DNA from: Paraplanobispora takensis
Lineage (GTDB): Bacteria; Actinomycetota; Actinomycetes; Streptosporangiales; Streptosporangiaceae
Direction: 5' to 3'
Length of the DNA stretch: 64,000 nt
Assembly: GCF_016863195.1 (NCBI RefSeq)
Contig: NZ_BOOK01000001.1
Location: 282,696-346,695, forward strand
Part shown: positions 38,191 to 47,578 of the stretch, piece after piece
How positions within the stretch are numbered: position 1 is the stretch's first letter
How the letters are laid out: each line of letters starts with the position of its first letter
Notes under the pieces: model-generated
What the model saw: only the letters and a program-made list of their open reading frames with translations
Told to the model about the DNA's origin: nothing
Database searches by the model: none
Translations under genes and position numbers: made by a program

Positions 38191-38298
38191 CAGGTCAGGT
38201 CACAGGGGTCGTAACGGATGGCGTCTCAGGTCAGGTCACAGGGGTCGTAACGGACGGCGTCTCAGGTCAGGGCGTAGGCGTCGTAGCGGACGGCGTCG
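38191..38298. repeat. Three tandem 36-bp repeats that triplicate a gene's last 12 codons
   Basis: Copies at 38191-38226, 38227-38262 and 38263-38298. The rightmost is the real 3' end of the DUF3237 gene (DAVRYDAYALT-stop on the minus strand). The other two, in the same frame after the stop, encode DAVRYDPCDLT-stop and DAIRYDPCDLT-stop. Confidence 0.92.
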
Positions 38299-38756
38299 GC
38301 GGTGCGGGCCCCCGAGGCCACCGCCAGGGTCCGGTTGAGCCACAGGTAACGGTCGTCGCCGGTCTCGAAGCGGCAGAACAGCCGGAAGTAGTACTCCGAC
38401 GGGTCCACCGCCTCTCCCCGGGCCAGGCGGTCGAGGACCTCGCGGGGGCCGTGCCGCACTCCGGAGGTGGAGATGTAGAGGTGGGCGCCGTCGTGGGTGC
38501 GCAGCGTGTAGCGGGTGTCGATGCTGGCCATCCCGTCGGCGTGCAGGACCTGCCAGTCGGCCCCGCCGGGCAGCACGGTGCCCGACAGCCTGGGCCCCTC
38601 GAAGGACCCGCCGATGATGTTGATCACCCGGCGGCGGCCCCACTGCGAGTCGCCGAGGTCGAGGATCGGGTCGAGTTCCACGTGGAACGTGGCGAGCGGT
38701 TCGAGGTTCACCGTGGCCGCGCCCGGGCGCGACCCCAGGGACGTCTCGGGCGTCAT
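38262..38756 (-). CDS. DUF3237 family protein
   Basis: The 164-residue protein matches DUF3237/UPF0311: LEPLATFHVELDPILDLGD at the N-terminus, the central INIIGGSFEGPRLSGTVLPGGADW and RTHDGAHLYISTSGVRHGP, and the ending typical of the family (PSEYYFRLFCRFETGDDRYLWLN, then VRYDAYAL). It forms a small beta barrel; the function is unproven, but it is often found with aromatic or terpenoid catabolic genes. Its ATG overlaps the stop of the upstream monooxygenase (ATGA), so they are coupled. Its last 12 codons are triplicated. Confidence 0.92.
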   Translation of the reverse strand: MTPETSLGSRPGAATVNLEPLATFHVELDPILDLGDSQWGRRRVINIIGGSFEGPRLSGTVLPGGADWQVLHADGMASIDTRYTLRTHDGAHLYISTSGVRHGPREVLDRLARGEAVDPSEYYFRLFCRFETGDDRYLWLNRTLAVASGARTADAVRYDAYALT

Positions 38757-39922
38757 CGCGTCACGCTCCAGGAGGGCCGCCCGTTGAGGGATGCGGGGTC
38801 GAACCCGGCCGTGCGCTTGTAGGAGGCGGCGATCGCGGCCCGCTCCGCGTGGGGGACGACCTCCTCGATGTCGTCGAAGCCGTCCGGCGCGCGCTCGTGG
38901 GCGAGCTTCATCACGACCTCCGGCCCCATCCGCCGGTTGGACAGCTGCAGGGCGGTCGTGGCGGGGCGCCGGGCCGCCTCGTAGGCCGCCGGGTCGCCGT
39001 GGGCCAGCGAGTGCGCGAGCACGCGGGCGTCGATGATCGCCTGGGAGGCGCCGTTGGAGCCGATCGGGTACATCGCGTGGGCCGCGTCGCCCAGCAGGGT
39101 GACGTTCCCCGAGGTCCAGTACGGCAGCGGCTCGCGGTCCACCATCGGGTACTCGTAGGCGGCGTCGGCCCCGGCGATGATCCCGGGCACGTCGAGCCAG
39201 TCGAAGCGCCAGTCCGCGAAGTGCCGCAGGATCTCCTTCAGGTCCGCCGGGCGGTTCCAGTCGCCCCGGCCGGGGGCCTCGCCGTCCAGGGGCCGCTCGG
39301 CGATCCAGTTGATCAGGGTGCGCCCGCCCGTCTCGATCGGGTAGGCGACGAACTTCTGCGTCCCGTCCCCGGCCATGATCATGGATCGCCCGGTCAGGAA
39401 CGGCTCGCCGTACGTCATGCCGCGCCACAGGACCAGCCCGTTCCACGGGGGCGGTCCCTCGCCGGGGAACAGGTGCGCGCGGACCGCCGAGTTGATGCCG
39501 TCCGCCCCGATCAGCAGGTCCTCGTCGCCGGGGCCGGTGATCCTGCTCCCGGTCCGTACGGCCCGCGGGCCGAGCCGCTCGACCACGGCCTCCAGCAGCA
39601 GCATCTGCAGCCGCCCCCGGTGCACGGAGTACTGCGGCCAGGCGTATCCCGCGTCCAGGCCCCGGGGCTCGGACCAGATGGCGGTGCCGTACCGGTTGAA
39701 GTAGGCCAGCTCGGCGGTGGCCACCCCGATCTCCGCCAGCCGGTCGGCGAGGCCCAGTTCGGTCAGCTCCCGGACCGCGTGGGGGAGGAGGTTGATGCCC
39801 ACGCCCAGGGGGCGGAGCTCCTGGGCGGCCTCGTGGACGGTGACGTCCTCGAACCCGGCGGCGTGCAGGCTCAGCGCGGCGCTCAGGCCGCCGATCCCGC
39901 CACCGGCGATGACGATGCGCAC
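38753..39922 (-). CDS. FAD-dependent monooxygenase, PhzS-like
   Basis: The 389-residue class A flavoprotein has the FAD dinucleotide fold VRIVIAGGGIGGLSAAL at the N-terminus, the second FAD motif (LLIGADGINSAVR) and GDAAHAMYPIGSNGASQAI. The region AYAWPQYSVHRGRLQMLLLEAV and LGVGINLLPHAVREL resemble PhzS and related aromatic hydroxylases. GTG 39922 follows GGGAGGT. It diverges from a MarR gene 40 bases away, a standard arrangement for repressor control by an aromatic ligand. A role as kynurenine 3-monooxygenase is conceivable from context but the sequence is nearer to PhzS. Confidence 0.9.
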   Translation of the reverse strand: MRIVIAGGGIGGLSAALSLHAAGFEDVTVHEAAQELRPLGVGINLLPHAVRELTELGLADRLAEIGVATAELAYFNRYGTAIWSEPRGLDAGYAWPQYSVHRGRLQMLLLEAVVERLGPRAVRTGSRITGPGDEDLLIGADGINSAVRAHLFPGEGPPPWNGLVLWRGMTYGEPFLTGRSMIMAGDGTQKFVAYPIETGGRTLINWIAERPLDGEAPGRGDWNRPADLKEILRHFADWRFDWLDVPGIIAGADAAYEYPMVDREPLPYWTSGNVTLLGDAAHAMYPIGSNGASQAIIDARVLAHSLAHGDPAAYEAARRPATTALQLSNRRMGPEVVMKLAHERAPDGFDDIEEVVPHAERAAIAASYKRTAGFDPASLNGRPSWSVTR

Positions 39923-39962
39923 GGGACCTCCCTGGGGTTCACGGCCGTGAGAGAACTTTGTT

Positions 39963-40721
39963 ATGGCCGAAACAATATTCCCGGGGGGCGGAGCCCTGCG
40001 CAAGACTTGTCCGGTGGAAACGGCGCGATCAGCAGGTACGGGACCGGGCACGCGGCACGGTGGCGGCACTCCGGGCGGCGCGGAGCCGCAGGCCGGCGGA
40101 GAGGATCCGGAGGGCGCGAGGACGGGGAGCGCGGAGACGGAGGGCGCGAGGACGGGGAGCGCGGAGACGGCGGATGGGGAACCGGCGGGCGGTGTTCTGG
40201 AGGGAGGCGGGGCGCCGGGGGAGAGGGCCGATCTGCGATATGCCGCGTACGCGCGGGACCGCCTGGCCGCGATGCCGCCCCCGGCCGACCCCGAGGCGTT
40301 CGAGCTGGCCTACAACCTGCTCCAGCTGGCCTATCTGCTCGTGACGGACCTGGAGATCCGCATCCACCGCCCGCGCGGCTGGACGCTGCCCGGCTTCCGG
40401 CTGATGTTCAAGCTCTGGCTGCTGGGCCCGACCCAGCCCGCCCGGCTCGCCGAGATCTCCGCGATGTCCCGCTCGGCGATGACCAACGCGGTCAACACCC
40501 TGCAACGCGACGGCCTGGTCGAGCGGCGCCCCGTGCCCGACGACCGCCGCGCGGTGACGGTCGCGCTGACGGCCAGGGGGGAGACCGCGGTCCAGGAGGC
40601 CTTCGCCGAGCAGACCCGCCGGGAGCAGCAGTGGTTCGCCCCACTGGAGCCGGGCGAACGCGCCACCCTCACCGCCCTGCTCGCCCGCGTCCTCGCCACC
40701 CGCCCGTCCGACGCCCCCTGA
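39963..40721 (+). CDS. MarR family regulator with long repetitive N-terminus
   Basis: The last 150 residues are a MarR winged-helix domain: LEIRIHRPRGWTLPGFRLMFKLWLLGP, then the recognition helix SRSAMTNAVNTLQRDGLVERRP and DDRRAVTVALTARG (the wing). The first 90 residues are unusual, Gly/Ala/Glu-rich, with the in-frame duplication EGARTGSAET. The assigned ATG lies in a TTGTT...AACAA dyad that may be the operator, so translation may really start at GTG 40014 or lower. It probably represses the divergent monooxygenase-DUF3237-hydrolase genes and its own. Confidence 0.8.
   Translation: MAETIFPGGGALRKTCPVETARSAGTGPGTRHGGGTPGGAEPQAGGEDPEGARTGSAETEGARTGSAETADGEPAGGVLEGGGAPGERADLRYAAYARDRLAAMPPPADPEAFELAYNLLQLAYLLVTDLEIRIHRPRGWTLPGFRLMFKLWLLGPTQPARLAEISAMSRSAMTNAVNTLQRDGLVERRPVPDDRRAVTVALTARGETAVQEAFAEQTRREQQWFAPLEPGERATLTALLARVLATRPSDAP
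40110..40169. repeat. 30-bp tandem duplication in MarR gene
   Basis: Two identical 30-base units (40110-40139 and 40140-40169) encode EGARTGSAET twice in frame. Confidence 0.95.
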
Positions 40722-40727
40722 CCGGGG

Positions 40728-41105
40728 TCAGGGCTCCTGGGAGAGGTCGAGTCTGGCGACGAGTTTCTTGGGGGCCACGGCGCGGTAGCTCTCTTCGATC
40801 CAGTCCAGGAGCACCTCGGTCTCGGGCAGGGTGCCCATCAGGGGGATCGTCACCCACCCGGCCTTGCCGAGGCCGTATCCGGAGGGTTCGACGCCGTCGA
40901 GGGCCAGGGCGTGGCCGTGGGACTCGGGAAGCTTGACCCCGACGGTGGGGTTCCACTTCTCGGTCGGTTCCTCGATGCCGAGGAAGACGAAGATCTTCTT
41001 GTTGACCTTGACGACGGTCTCGCCCCAGGGGTGGTCCTCGTACGCCTCGGGGAATCGCAGCGCGAACTCGCGCAGCGTCTCGCGAACCTCACGCCACTTC
41101 TCCAT
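40728..41105 (-). CDS. MmcQ/YjbR family protein
   Basis: The 125-residue protein matches the MmcQ/YjbR (CyaY-like fold) family: REFALRFPEAYEDHPWGETVVKV, KKIFVFLG, then VTIPLMGTLPETEVLLDWIEESYRAVAPKKL with the conserved WIEESYR-VAPK ending. It is a small putative DNA-binding or metal-binding protein of unknown role. ATG 41105 is used; an in-frame ATG nine bases upstream is equally possible. It converges with the MarR gene. Confidence 0.88.
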   Translation of the reverse strand: MEKWREVRETLREFALRFPEAYEDHPWGETVVKVNKKIFVFLGIEEPTEKWNPTVGVKLPESHGHALALDGVEPSGYGLGKAGWVTIPLMGTLPETEVLLDWIEESYRAVAPKKLVARLDLSQEP

Positions 41106-41156
41106 GCGGCCCATTGTGGCGGCGGGGTCCGACAATTCCACGGCGCCGGCCGGGGG

Positions 41157-42194
41157 TCAGGCGGGGCGGCGCCAGGAGCCGAGCACCCGGTCGATGTCCG
41201 CCCGGATCCGGTCGCGGGCCTCGGTCCGGGGCACCCCGGACATCAGCAGCCGGTCGTACTCGGTGTCGAGGTGGCGCACCGAGGCGACCACGGCGAGCGT
41301 GACGGCGTTCTCGTCGAGGACGCGGGCGGCGGCGGTACGGCCCACCCGGCCGCTGCCGCGCTGACCGGCGTGCCGGGCGATCTCCCCGGCCCGCTCCGGC
41401 GGGCAGCCGGGGAACAGGCGGCCGATCTCCTCGGCCATCCCGGCCTGGAAGCGCACGTCCTCCTCCGCCCGCCGCTCCCGGTCGCGCTCGCGGCGGCGCA
41501 GCCGTACCTCCTCGTCGGCCAGGCACCGCTCCTCGGCCAGCGCCAGCGCGGCCTCCTCCACCAGGATGCCCAGGCGTTCGTACCGTTTGCGCCGGGGGTT
41601 GAAGCGGACCACCACGGCGGCCAGCCCGCTCTCCTTCTTCGCCCGGCGGCTGAGCGCCGCATCGCCTGCGGGGAGGAAGACCAGATGGTCCAGGTCCGCG
41701 CAGGTCAGGCAGTGCGGAGCACCCTCCTCCATGATCAGGTAGGGGCCGGTGCCGCGGCAGTCGGCGCACGTCCACGCCTCCGGCGGCTCGACCACCGTCA
41801 GGTCGGGCGCCTTGCTCTGCCGTTCGGCCAGCCTCCTGCGCCGGGCCTCGCTCATCTCCGGGGAGACCCAGTGGACCCGGAAGGCGGCGTCGTCCCCCTC
41901 GGCGAGGAACCGGAGCGCGCCCCGGTCCCGGGCGGCCGACACGTAGGGGGTCTCGCTGGGCACGAGCCCCCGCTCCTCGGCCCAGCGCCGCAGGATCGCC
42001 ACCGCGTCGGTCATCTTCGCGCCGTCCACGGCCGCGAGCTGCTCCAGCGCGCCCACCCGGCCCTGCCGCCAGGTGTCCACGTGCCGGGTGTGCAGCCAGC
42101 GCACCCCGGTGAGCACGTCGATCGCGGTCACGAACTTCCGCTGCGCGAGCGCGGCCTCCGCCGCCTCCGCCACCCGCCGGTCAAGCTTCGCCAT
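41157..42194 (-). CDS. DUF2293 domain protein with zinc ribbon
   Basis: The 345-residue protein has a Cys4 site in the middle (CADCRGTGPYLI then CLTCADLDHL, about 142-166) and a C-terminal helical DUF2293 domain (about 250-340; IGRLFPGCPPERAGEIARHAG, then VRHLDTEYDRLLMSGVPRTEARDRI). A long Arg/Glu-rich helix (about 225-245) links them. Function unknown; the zinc ribbon suggests nucleic-acid or protein binding. It stands alone between the MmcQ-like gene and menB, all on the minus strand. Confidence 0.88.
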   Translation of the reverse strand: MAKLDRRVAEAAEAALAQRKFVTAIDVLTGVRWLHTRHVDTWRQGRVGALEQLAAVDGAKMTDAVAILRRWAEERGLVPSETPYVSAARDRGALRFLAEGDDAAFRVHWVSPEMSEARRRRLAERQSKAPDLTVVEPPEAWTCADCRGTGPYLIMEEGAPHCLTCADLDHLVFLPAGDAALSRRAKKESGLAAVVVRFNPRRKRYERLGILVEEAALALAEERCLADEEVRLRRRERDRERRAEEDVRFQAGMAEEIGRLFPGCPPERAGEIARHAGQRGSGRVGRTAAARVLDENAVTLAVVASVRHLDTEYDRLLMSGVPRTEARDRIRADIDRVLGSWRRPA

Positions 42195-42262
42195 CGCCCC
42201 AGCTTGCCGGAGCCGGACCCGGGCCGCACGCGGGTTCCCCGCCCGGACCCGGGCAGGCGGGC

Positions 42263-43162
42263 TCAGAAGTACCAGGGGAAGGGGCTCCAGTCGGGCTCCC
42301 GCTTCTCCAGGAACGCGTCACGGCCCTCGACGGCCTCGTCGGTCATGTAGGCCAGGCGGGTGGTCTCGCCCGCGAAGAGCTGCTGGCCGACGAGCCCGTC
42401 GTCGATCAGGTTGAAGGAGTACTTGAGCATGCGCTGGGCCGTCGGGCTCTTGCCGTTGATCTTCTTGGCCCACTCCAGCGCGGTCTTCTCCAGCTCCGCG
42501 TGCGGGACCACCGCGTTGACCATGCCCATCCGGTGGGCGTCCTCGGCGGTGTAGGTGTCGCCGAGGAAGAAGATCTCGCGGGCGAACTTCTGGCCCACCT
42601 GGCGGGCCAGGTAGGCCGAGCCGTACCCGCCGTCGAAGCTGCCCACGTCGGCGTCGGTCTGCTTGAAGCGGGCGTGCTCGCGGCTGGCGAGCGTCAGGTC
42701 GGCCACCACGTGCAGGCTGTGCCCGCCGCCCGCGGCCCAGCCGGGGACCACGCAGATCACGATCTTCGGCATGAAGCGGATCAGCCGCTGCACCTCCAGG
42801 ATGTGCAGCCGTCCGGTCTTGGCCGGGTCGATCGTCTCGGCGGTCTCGCCCTCGGCGTACCGGTAGCCCTCGCGACCCCTGATGCGCTGGTCGCCGCCCG
42901 AGCAGAACGCCCATCCGCCGTCCCTGGGCGAGGGGCCGTTGCCGGTGAGCAGCACGCAGCCCACGTCGCTGCTCATCCGGGCGTGGTCGAGGGCGCGGTA
43001 GAGCTCGTCCACGGTCGAGGGCCGGAACGCGTTGCGCACCTCGGGCCGGTCGAAGGCGATCCGGACCGTCCCCTGGTCCACCGCGCGGTGGTAGGTGATG
43101 TCCTTGAAGTCGAATCCCTCGACCTCGCGCCACGCCGCGGGATCGAACAGCTCAGAGATCAT
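42263..43162 (-). CDS. menB: 1,4-dihydroxy-2-naphthoyl-CoA synthase MenB
   Basis: The 299-residue crotonase-fold enzyme closes the second ring in menaquinone synthesis. Diagnostic segments are FRPSTVDELYRALDHAR, CSGGDQRIRGREGYRYAEG, VPGWAAGGGHSLHVVADLTLAS and DADVGSFDGGYGSAYLARQVG, the latter containing the conserved Asp-Gly-Gly-Tyr-Gly loop of MenB. Length typical of actinobacterial MenB. No other men gene is in the window. Its presence points to the classical o-succinylbenzoate route and not the futalosine route used by Streptomyces. Confidence 0.95.
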   Translation of the reverse strand: MISELFDPAAWREVEGFDFKDITYHRAVDQGTVRIAFDRPEVRNAFRPSTVDELYRALDHARMSSDVGCVLLTGNGPSPRDGGWAFCSGGDQRIRGREGYRYAEGETAETIDPAKTGRLHILEVQRLIRFMPKIVICVVPGWAAGGGHSLHVVADLTLASREHARFKQTDADVGSFDGGYGSAYLARQVGQKFAREIFFLGDTYTAEDAHRMGMVNAVVPHAELEKTALEWAKKINGKSPTAQRMLKYSFNLIDDGLVGQQLFAGETTRLAYMTDEAVEGRDAFLEKREPDWSPFPWYF

Positions 43163-43238
43163 GCGGTCACCCTATCCCGGGCTCTTTCCGCGCCGGCGGG
43201 CGACGGCCCGCGCAGCCGGTGGGCGAGAGTCCATCGGG

Positions 43239-44303
43239 CTAGTAGGCGACGGCCTGGGAGGTGAAACCCTTGGTCAGGAAGGGCTTCTTGAACTTCGGGA
43301 AGGCGACCGTCTCGACGTCGCCGTCGGAGGTGTAGCGTTCGTCGGCGTTCTTCTGCAGCCAGTCGAGCCAGGCGGTGGAGCAGAACCGGGAGCACTCGCT
43401 GCCCTTCTTGTCCATGGCGCGGATGCGCGGGATGCCCACCGGGTCGAAGTCCTTGTTGAACGGCGACGGCGCGGGGGTGTACCCGGCGCGGAAGACCCCG
43501 CCGTACTTGTAGGAGAAGTCCCCGGAGCGGCCCTTCAGACCCCATTCCTCGGTGCTGGGCTGGTTGCCGTACGGCAGGGCCAGCGTCACCGGGGCGGCCT
43601 CGATCAGATCCGTGATGAGCCGGTGCCCCGCGGAGATCTCCGCGGTCACCTCCTTCTTCGGCTTGCCCAGCAGGTTCTCGTGGTTCTTGGTGTGGTTGCC
43701 GATGTCGTAGCCGTTGTCGTGGAGCCACGACAGCATCTGCGTCTGCTCCTCCGGCGTGCTCTTGCCGAACATGTCGCGCGTCACGTAGAAGGTGGCCACC
43801 GGCCGGAACCCCGGGTTGTCCTTGGCGACGTCGGCCAGGATGGCGACGGCGGTGTCCGGCGCGGGCGTGCCCGTCCCGTCCAGGGTCAGCTGCGACGGCG
43901 AGGCGTCGTCGAAGGTGAGGACGACCGCGTGACGCCCCTCCGGGATGTCGATGCGCCCGGTGACGTACTCGGCCGCGGTGACCGGGACGTAGCCCTCCTT
44001 CGCCAGGCGCTCCAGCTCCGTGCGGAACTGCCGGGGGGTGCGGTCGTCCATGTTGGTGGGCTTGGCGACCACCCGGTGGTACATGAGGACGGGGATCTGA
44101 CCCAGCTCGTTGGCCTTGGCCTTGGCGGCCTTGTCCGTTCTGGCCTTGGCGACGGCCGCCTTCTGGACCGCGGCGGCCGACGCCTTGGCCGCGGCCGTGA
44201 CGCCTTTGTCCTCGGGCTCGTCGTCCCACGGCATGCACCCGGTGATGAGGGTGCCTGCCGCCACGACGGCCATACCGGCCCTGCCCACGCTAAGACGGCT
44301 CAT
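43239..44303 (-). CDS. Lipoprotein polysaccharide deacetylase
   Basis: The 354-residue protein starts with a lipoprotein signal (lipobox LITGC, Cys23), then an Ala/Lys-rich linker (about 35-65) and a carbohydrate esterase 4 domain. Motif 1 is VLTFDDA (the usual final Gly is Ala) and motif 2 HTKNH with the metal-binding His pair. VLMYHRVV opens the domain and LALPYGNQPS is motif 3. Such enzymes deacetylate peptidoglycan, chitin or other wall glycans on the outer face. A C-terminal extension contains two Cys (SECSRFC). Confidence 0.9.
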   Translation of the reverse strand: MSRLSVGRAGMAVVAAGTLITGCMPWDDEPEDKGVTAAAKASAAAVQKAAVAKARTDKAAKAKANELGQIPVLMYHRVVAKPTNMDDRTPRQFRTELERLAKEGYVPVTAAEYVTGRIDIPEGRHAVVLTFDDASPSQLTLDGTGTPAPDTAVAILADVAKDNPGFRPVATFYVTRDMFGKSTPEEQTQMLSWLHDNGYDIGNHTKNHENLLGKPKKEVTAEISAGHRLITDLIEAAPVTLALPYGNQPSTEEWGLKGRSGDFSYKYGGVFRAGYTPAPSPFNKDFDPVGIPRIRAMDKKGSECSRFCSTAWLDWLQKNADERYTSDGDVETVAFPKFKKPFLTKGFTSQAVAY

Positions 44304-44428
44304 CGCGTCTCCCCAGCTAACTGACGATACGCGCAGCTTGTCCCCGGCTGGTCTGCGGATTCATCTCCGTGTCCGGTAAAGACTTCATGAGTGATCGCGC
44401 ATCCGGCCGGGGGACGGCGGACTCCGGG

Positions 44429-44914
44429 TTACGCGGGGACGGGTGCCGGGGCGGGAGCGGAGGGGGCCAGCGGCTTCTTGGCCGGGACCCGCGCGACGGA
44501 AGTCTTCGCGGGGGCCTTGGCGGGAGTCTTGGCCGGGACCTTCACGGATTCCTTCGCCGGCTCTCTCACCGGCTCCTCCATCCGGGCGGCGGCGGGCTTG
44601 CCGACGGCCTCCGGCTGCGGGATCCGGATCTCGATCGCGTCGAGGTGGCCGCCGTGGTGGTCGTGGCGGTCGGCGTCGGCGTCGTCGAACCACACACCGC
44701 CGTCGGCGAGATAGCGGAAGCAGATGCCCTCGCCGGCGGGGACGGTGACGGTCACCTGGTAGGTGCCGTCGTTTTTGCGCTGCATCGGGTGAGCGTAGGG
44801 ATTCCAGCCGTTGAAGTCGCCGACAAGGGAGATCCCGCCGGGGGCCCGGTCGGCCGGAACGGTGAAGGTGAGCTTGACCTGCCCGTTCTTGGTCGGCTTG
44901 CCGCGCTTGATCAT
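44429..44914 (-). CDS. CBM48 (isoamylase early-set) domain protein with Lys/Pro/Ala tail
   Basis: The 161-residue protein has one glycogen-binding CBM48 domain (about 10-95; VSLVGDFNGWNPYAHPM pattern here ISLVGDFNGWNPYAHPM, then FRYLADGGVWFDDADADRH). The rest is a low-complexity tail of AK/AP/VPAK repeats, similar to histone-like or linker sequences. ATG 44914 follows AGGAGG. Homologues are AMPK-beta-like small proteins in actinobacteria of unknown role, possibly binding alpha-glucan. The tail could bind nucleic acid or wall polymers (inference). Confidence 0.85.
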   Translation of the reverse strand: MIKRGKPTKNGQVKLTFTVPADRAPGGISLVGDFNGWNPYAHPMQRKNDGTYQVTVTVPAGEGICFRYLADGGVWFDDADADRHDHHGGHLDAIEIRIPQPEAVGKPAAARMEEPVREPAKESVKVPAKTPAKAPAKTSVARVPAKKPLAPSAPAPAPVPA

Positions 44915-45213
44915 TGAAGTCCTCCTGAACAACTCACTGCTTGACTGTTCTCACGGCCGTCACCTCGGCGACGGGAGGACGCACGGGTGTCCTCGCCCGG
45001 ATACGCGCGCGCTGCTGTGCGCGTCACACCGGAGAGGACCCCGTGCCGATCACGGAGAGGTGGGATCCACGGCGTGCGGGCCGATGCGGACCATGAGAAT
45101 CCTCATCTCTGCTCCCCGGGGAGCGCCCGGGACACGCAGGTCGTTGGAGAGGATTTACGCCGCCGTGCCGCTATCGCGACTTGCTTACGACGGCGGGCAC
45201 GGCGGGCGGATGA
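44915..45213. other. Intergenic region, no gene seen
   Basis: Contains the ribosome site of the CBM48 gene on the left and the end of the phosphotriesterase-like gene on the right. No coding frame, repeat or clear hairpin was found. Confidence 0.4.
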
Positions 45214-46206
45214 TCAGTAGGGGTCGGTGACGCTGAAGTAGCGGCGGGGGACGTCGACGAGCATCGTGGTGATCTGCTCCTCGGTGACCCCGTGCTCGCG
45301 CAGGTAGGGCAGCACCTCCTGGCCGATGTGCAGATAGTGCCACTGGGGCAGGAAGGCCAGGATGTTCGGGTCGATCCAGTCGATGTAGCAGGAGGCGTCC
45401 TGCGAGAGCACCATCTGCCCGGCGAAGCCGCGCCGGCACATCTCGACGACGATGTCGGCGCGGGCCTCGAAGGTGGTGTCGAGGTTGATGCCGAAGCGGT
45501 CCATGCCGAGGATGAAACCGGCCTCGGCCAGCTCGGTGAGGTGGTCGGCGTCGGTGGTGTCGCCGCTGTGCCCGAGCACGACGCGGCGCGGGTCGACGCC
45601 CTCCTCGTCGCAGAGCACCCGCTTGACCTCCAGCCCGGTACGGCTGCCCGGGTGCGTGTGCACCGTGACGGGCGCCCCGGTCCGGCGGTGCGCCTTGGCC
45701 ACCGCCCGCATCACCCGCTCCACGCCGCCGGTCATGCCGGCGTGGTCGATGGCGCACTTGAGGAAGCTCGCCCGCACGCCGGTGCCGGCGATGCCGTCGA
45801 CGATGTCGCCGACGAACATGTCGACCATCGGGTCGGGCAGCTCCGTGCCGAGCGCGGCGTTGAGCGCCGGGCCCCGGTAGTGGAAGAAGAACGGGACGTC
45901 GCCGTAGGTGTAGCAGCCGGTCGCCACGACGATGTTGAGCTCGGGGACCTGCTCGGCGATGCGCTTGATGCGCGGGATGTACCTGCCCAGGCCGATGACG
46001 GTCGGGTCGACGATCGTGCGCACGCCCTGGGCCGCCAGCGCCTGCAGTTTGCCGACCGCGTCGGCGACGCGCTTGTCCTCGTCGCCCCACTCCTCCGGGT
46101 GGTTCTGCTGCACGTCGGGCGTGAGCACGAACACGTGCTCGTGCATGTACGTGCGGCCGAGGTCGGCGGTGTCGACGGGACCGCGGACGGTGTTGACCTG
46201 GGGCAT
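45214..46206 (-). CDS. Phosphotriesterase-family hydrolase
   Basis: The 330-residue amidohydrolase has the binuclear metal site of the family: His-x-His in TYMHEHVF, the bridging Lys in SFLKCAIDH, His in VHTHPG, His in VLGHSGDT and Asp in LSQDASCY. Members are mostly lactonases; true phosphotriesterase activity is secondary. ATG 46206 follows GGGAGGG. It is divergent from the APH-like gene, and the intergenic 158 bases hold a TetR-type operator that could control both. Confidence 0.92.
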   Translation of the reverse strand: MPQVNTVRGPVDTADLGRTYMHEHVFVLTPDVQQNHPEEWGDEDKRVADAVGKLQALAAQGVRTIVDPTVIGLGRYIPRIKRIAEQVPELNIVVATGCYTYGDVPFFFHYRGPALNAALGTELPDPMVDMFVGDIVDGIAGTGVRASFLKCAIDHAGMTGGVERVMRAVAKAHRRTGAPVTVHTHPGSRTGLEVKRVLCDEEGVDPRRVVLGHSGDTTDADHLTELAEAGFILGMDRFGINLDTTFEARADIVVEMCRRGFAGQMVLSQDASCYIDWIDPNILAFLPQWHYLHIGQEVLPYLREHGVTEEQITTMLVDVPRRYFSVTDPY

Positions 46207-46281
46207 GTGACGTCCCTCCCGCCGGGCGGCGGCCGGCCGCTTCACCGGCGTCTCACGTGACGAGGAGCTGTTCCGTGAGCG

Positions 46282-46297
46282 TACCGACCGTTTGGTA
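46282..46297. promoter_or_regulatory. TetR-type operator, site B
   Basis: TACCGACCGTTTGGTA matches TACCGACCGGTCGGTA at 14 of 16 positions. It lies between the divergent phosphotriesterase-like and APH-like genes, 69 bases upstream of the latter. Confidence 0.65.
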
Positions 46298-46364
46298 TGT
46301 TGTCACCGCCCTCGAAGAAGGAGTTTCCCGTGCCCATCGCCCCCGGTGTCCCGCAGGAGATCGC

Positions 46365-47439
<1,075 letters not shown>

Positions 47440-47447
<8 letters not shown>

Positions 47448-47480
47448 CGCGATCCTGGCCGGCCCTGACGCGGCCCGGCC
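47440..47480. repeat. Imperfect tandem duplication of the APH gene 3' end
   Basis: GGCCCTGACGCG-containing units at 47440-47460 and 47461-47480 repeat the final codon and TGA stop. Confidence 0.6.
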
Positions 47481-47578
47481 GGCCCGTCACCGGGGCGTAC
47501 GGCTCGACACGCCGATATGACCGGGTTCGTCCTTCAGTTCCCCGCGCGCCGCGGGGAGCGCCGGATACGATCCCCGGC

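Noticed and set aside
38191..38262. The repeats as a CRISPR array
   Set aside because: They are directly adjacent copies without spacers and encode the end of the neighbouring gene.
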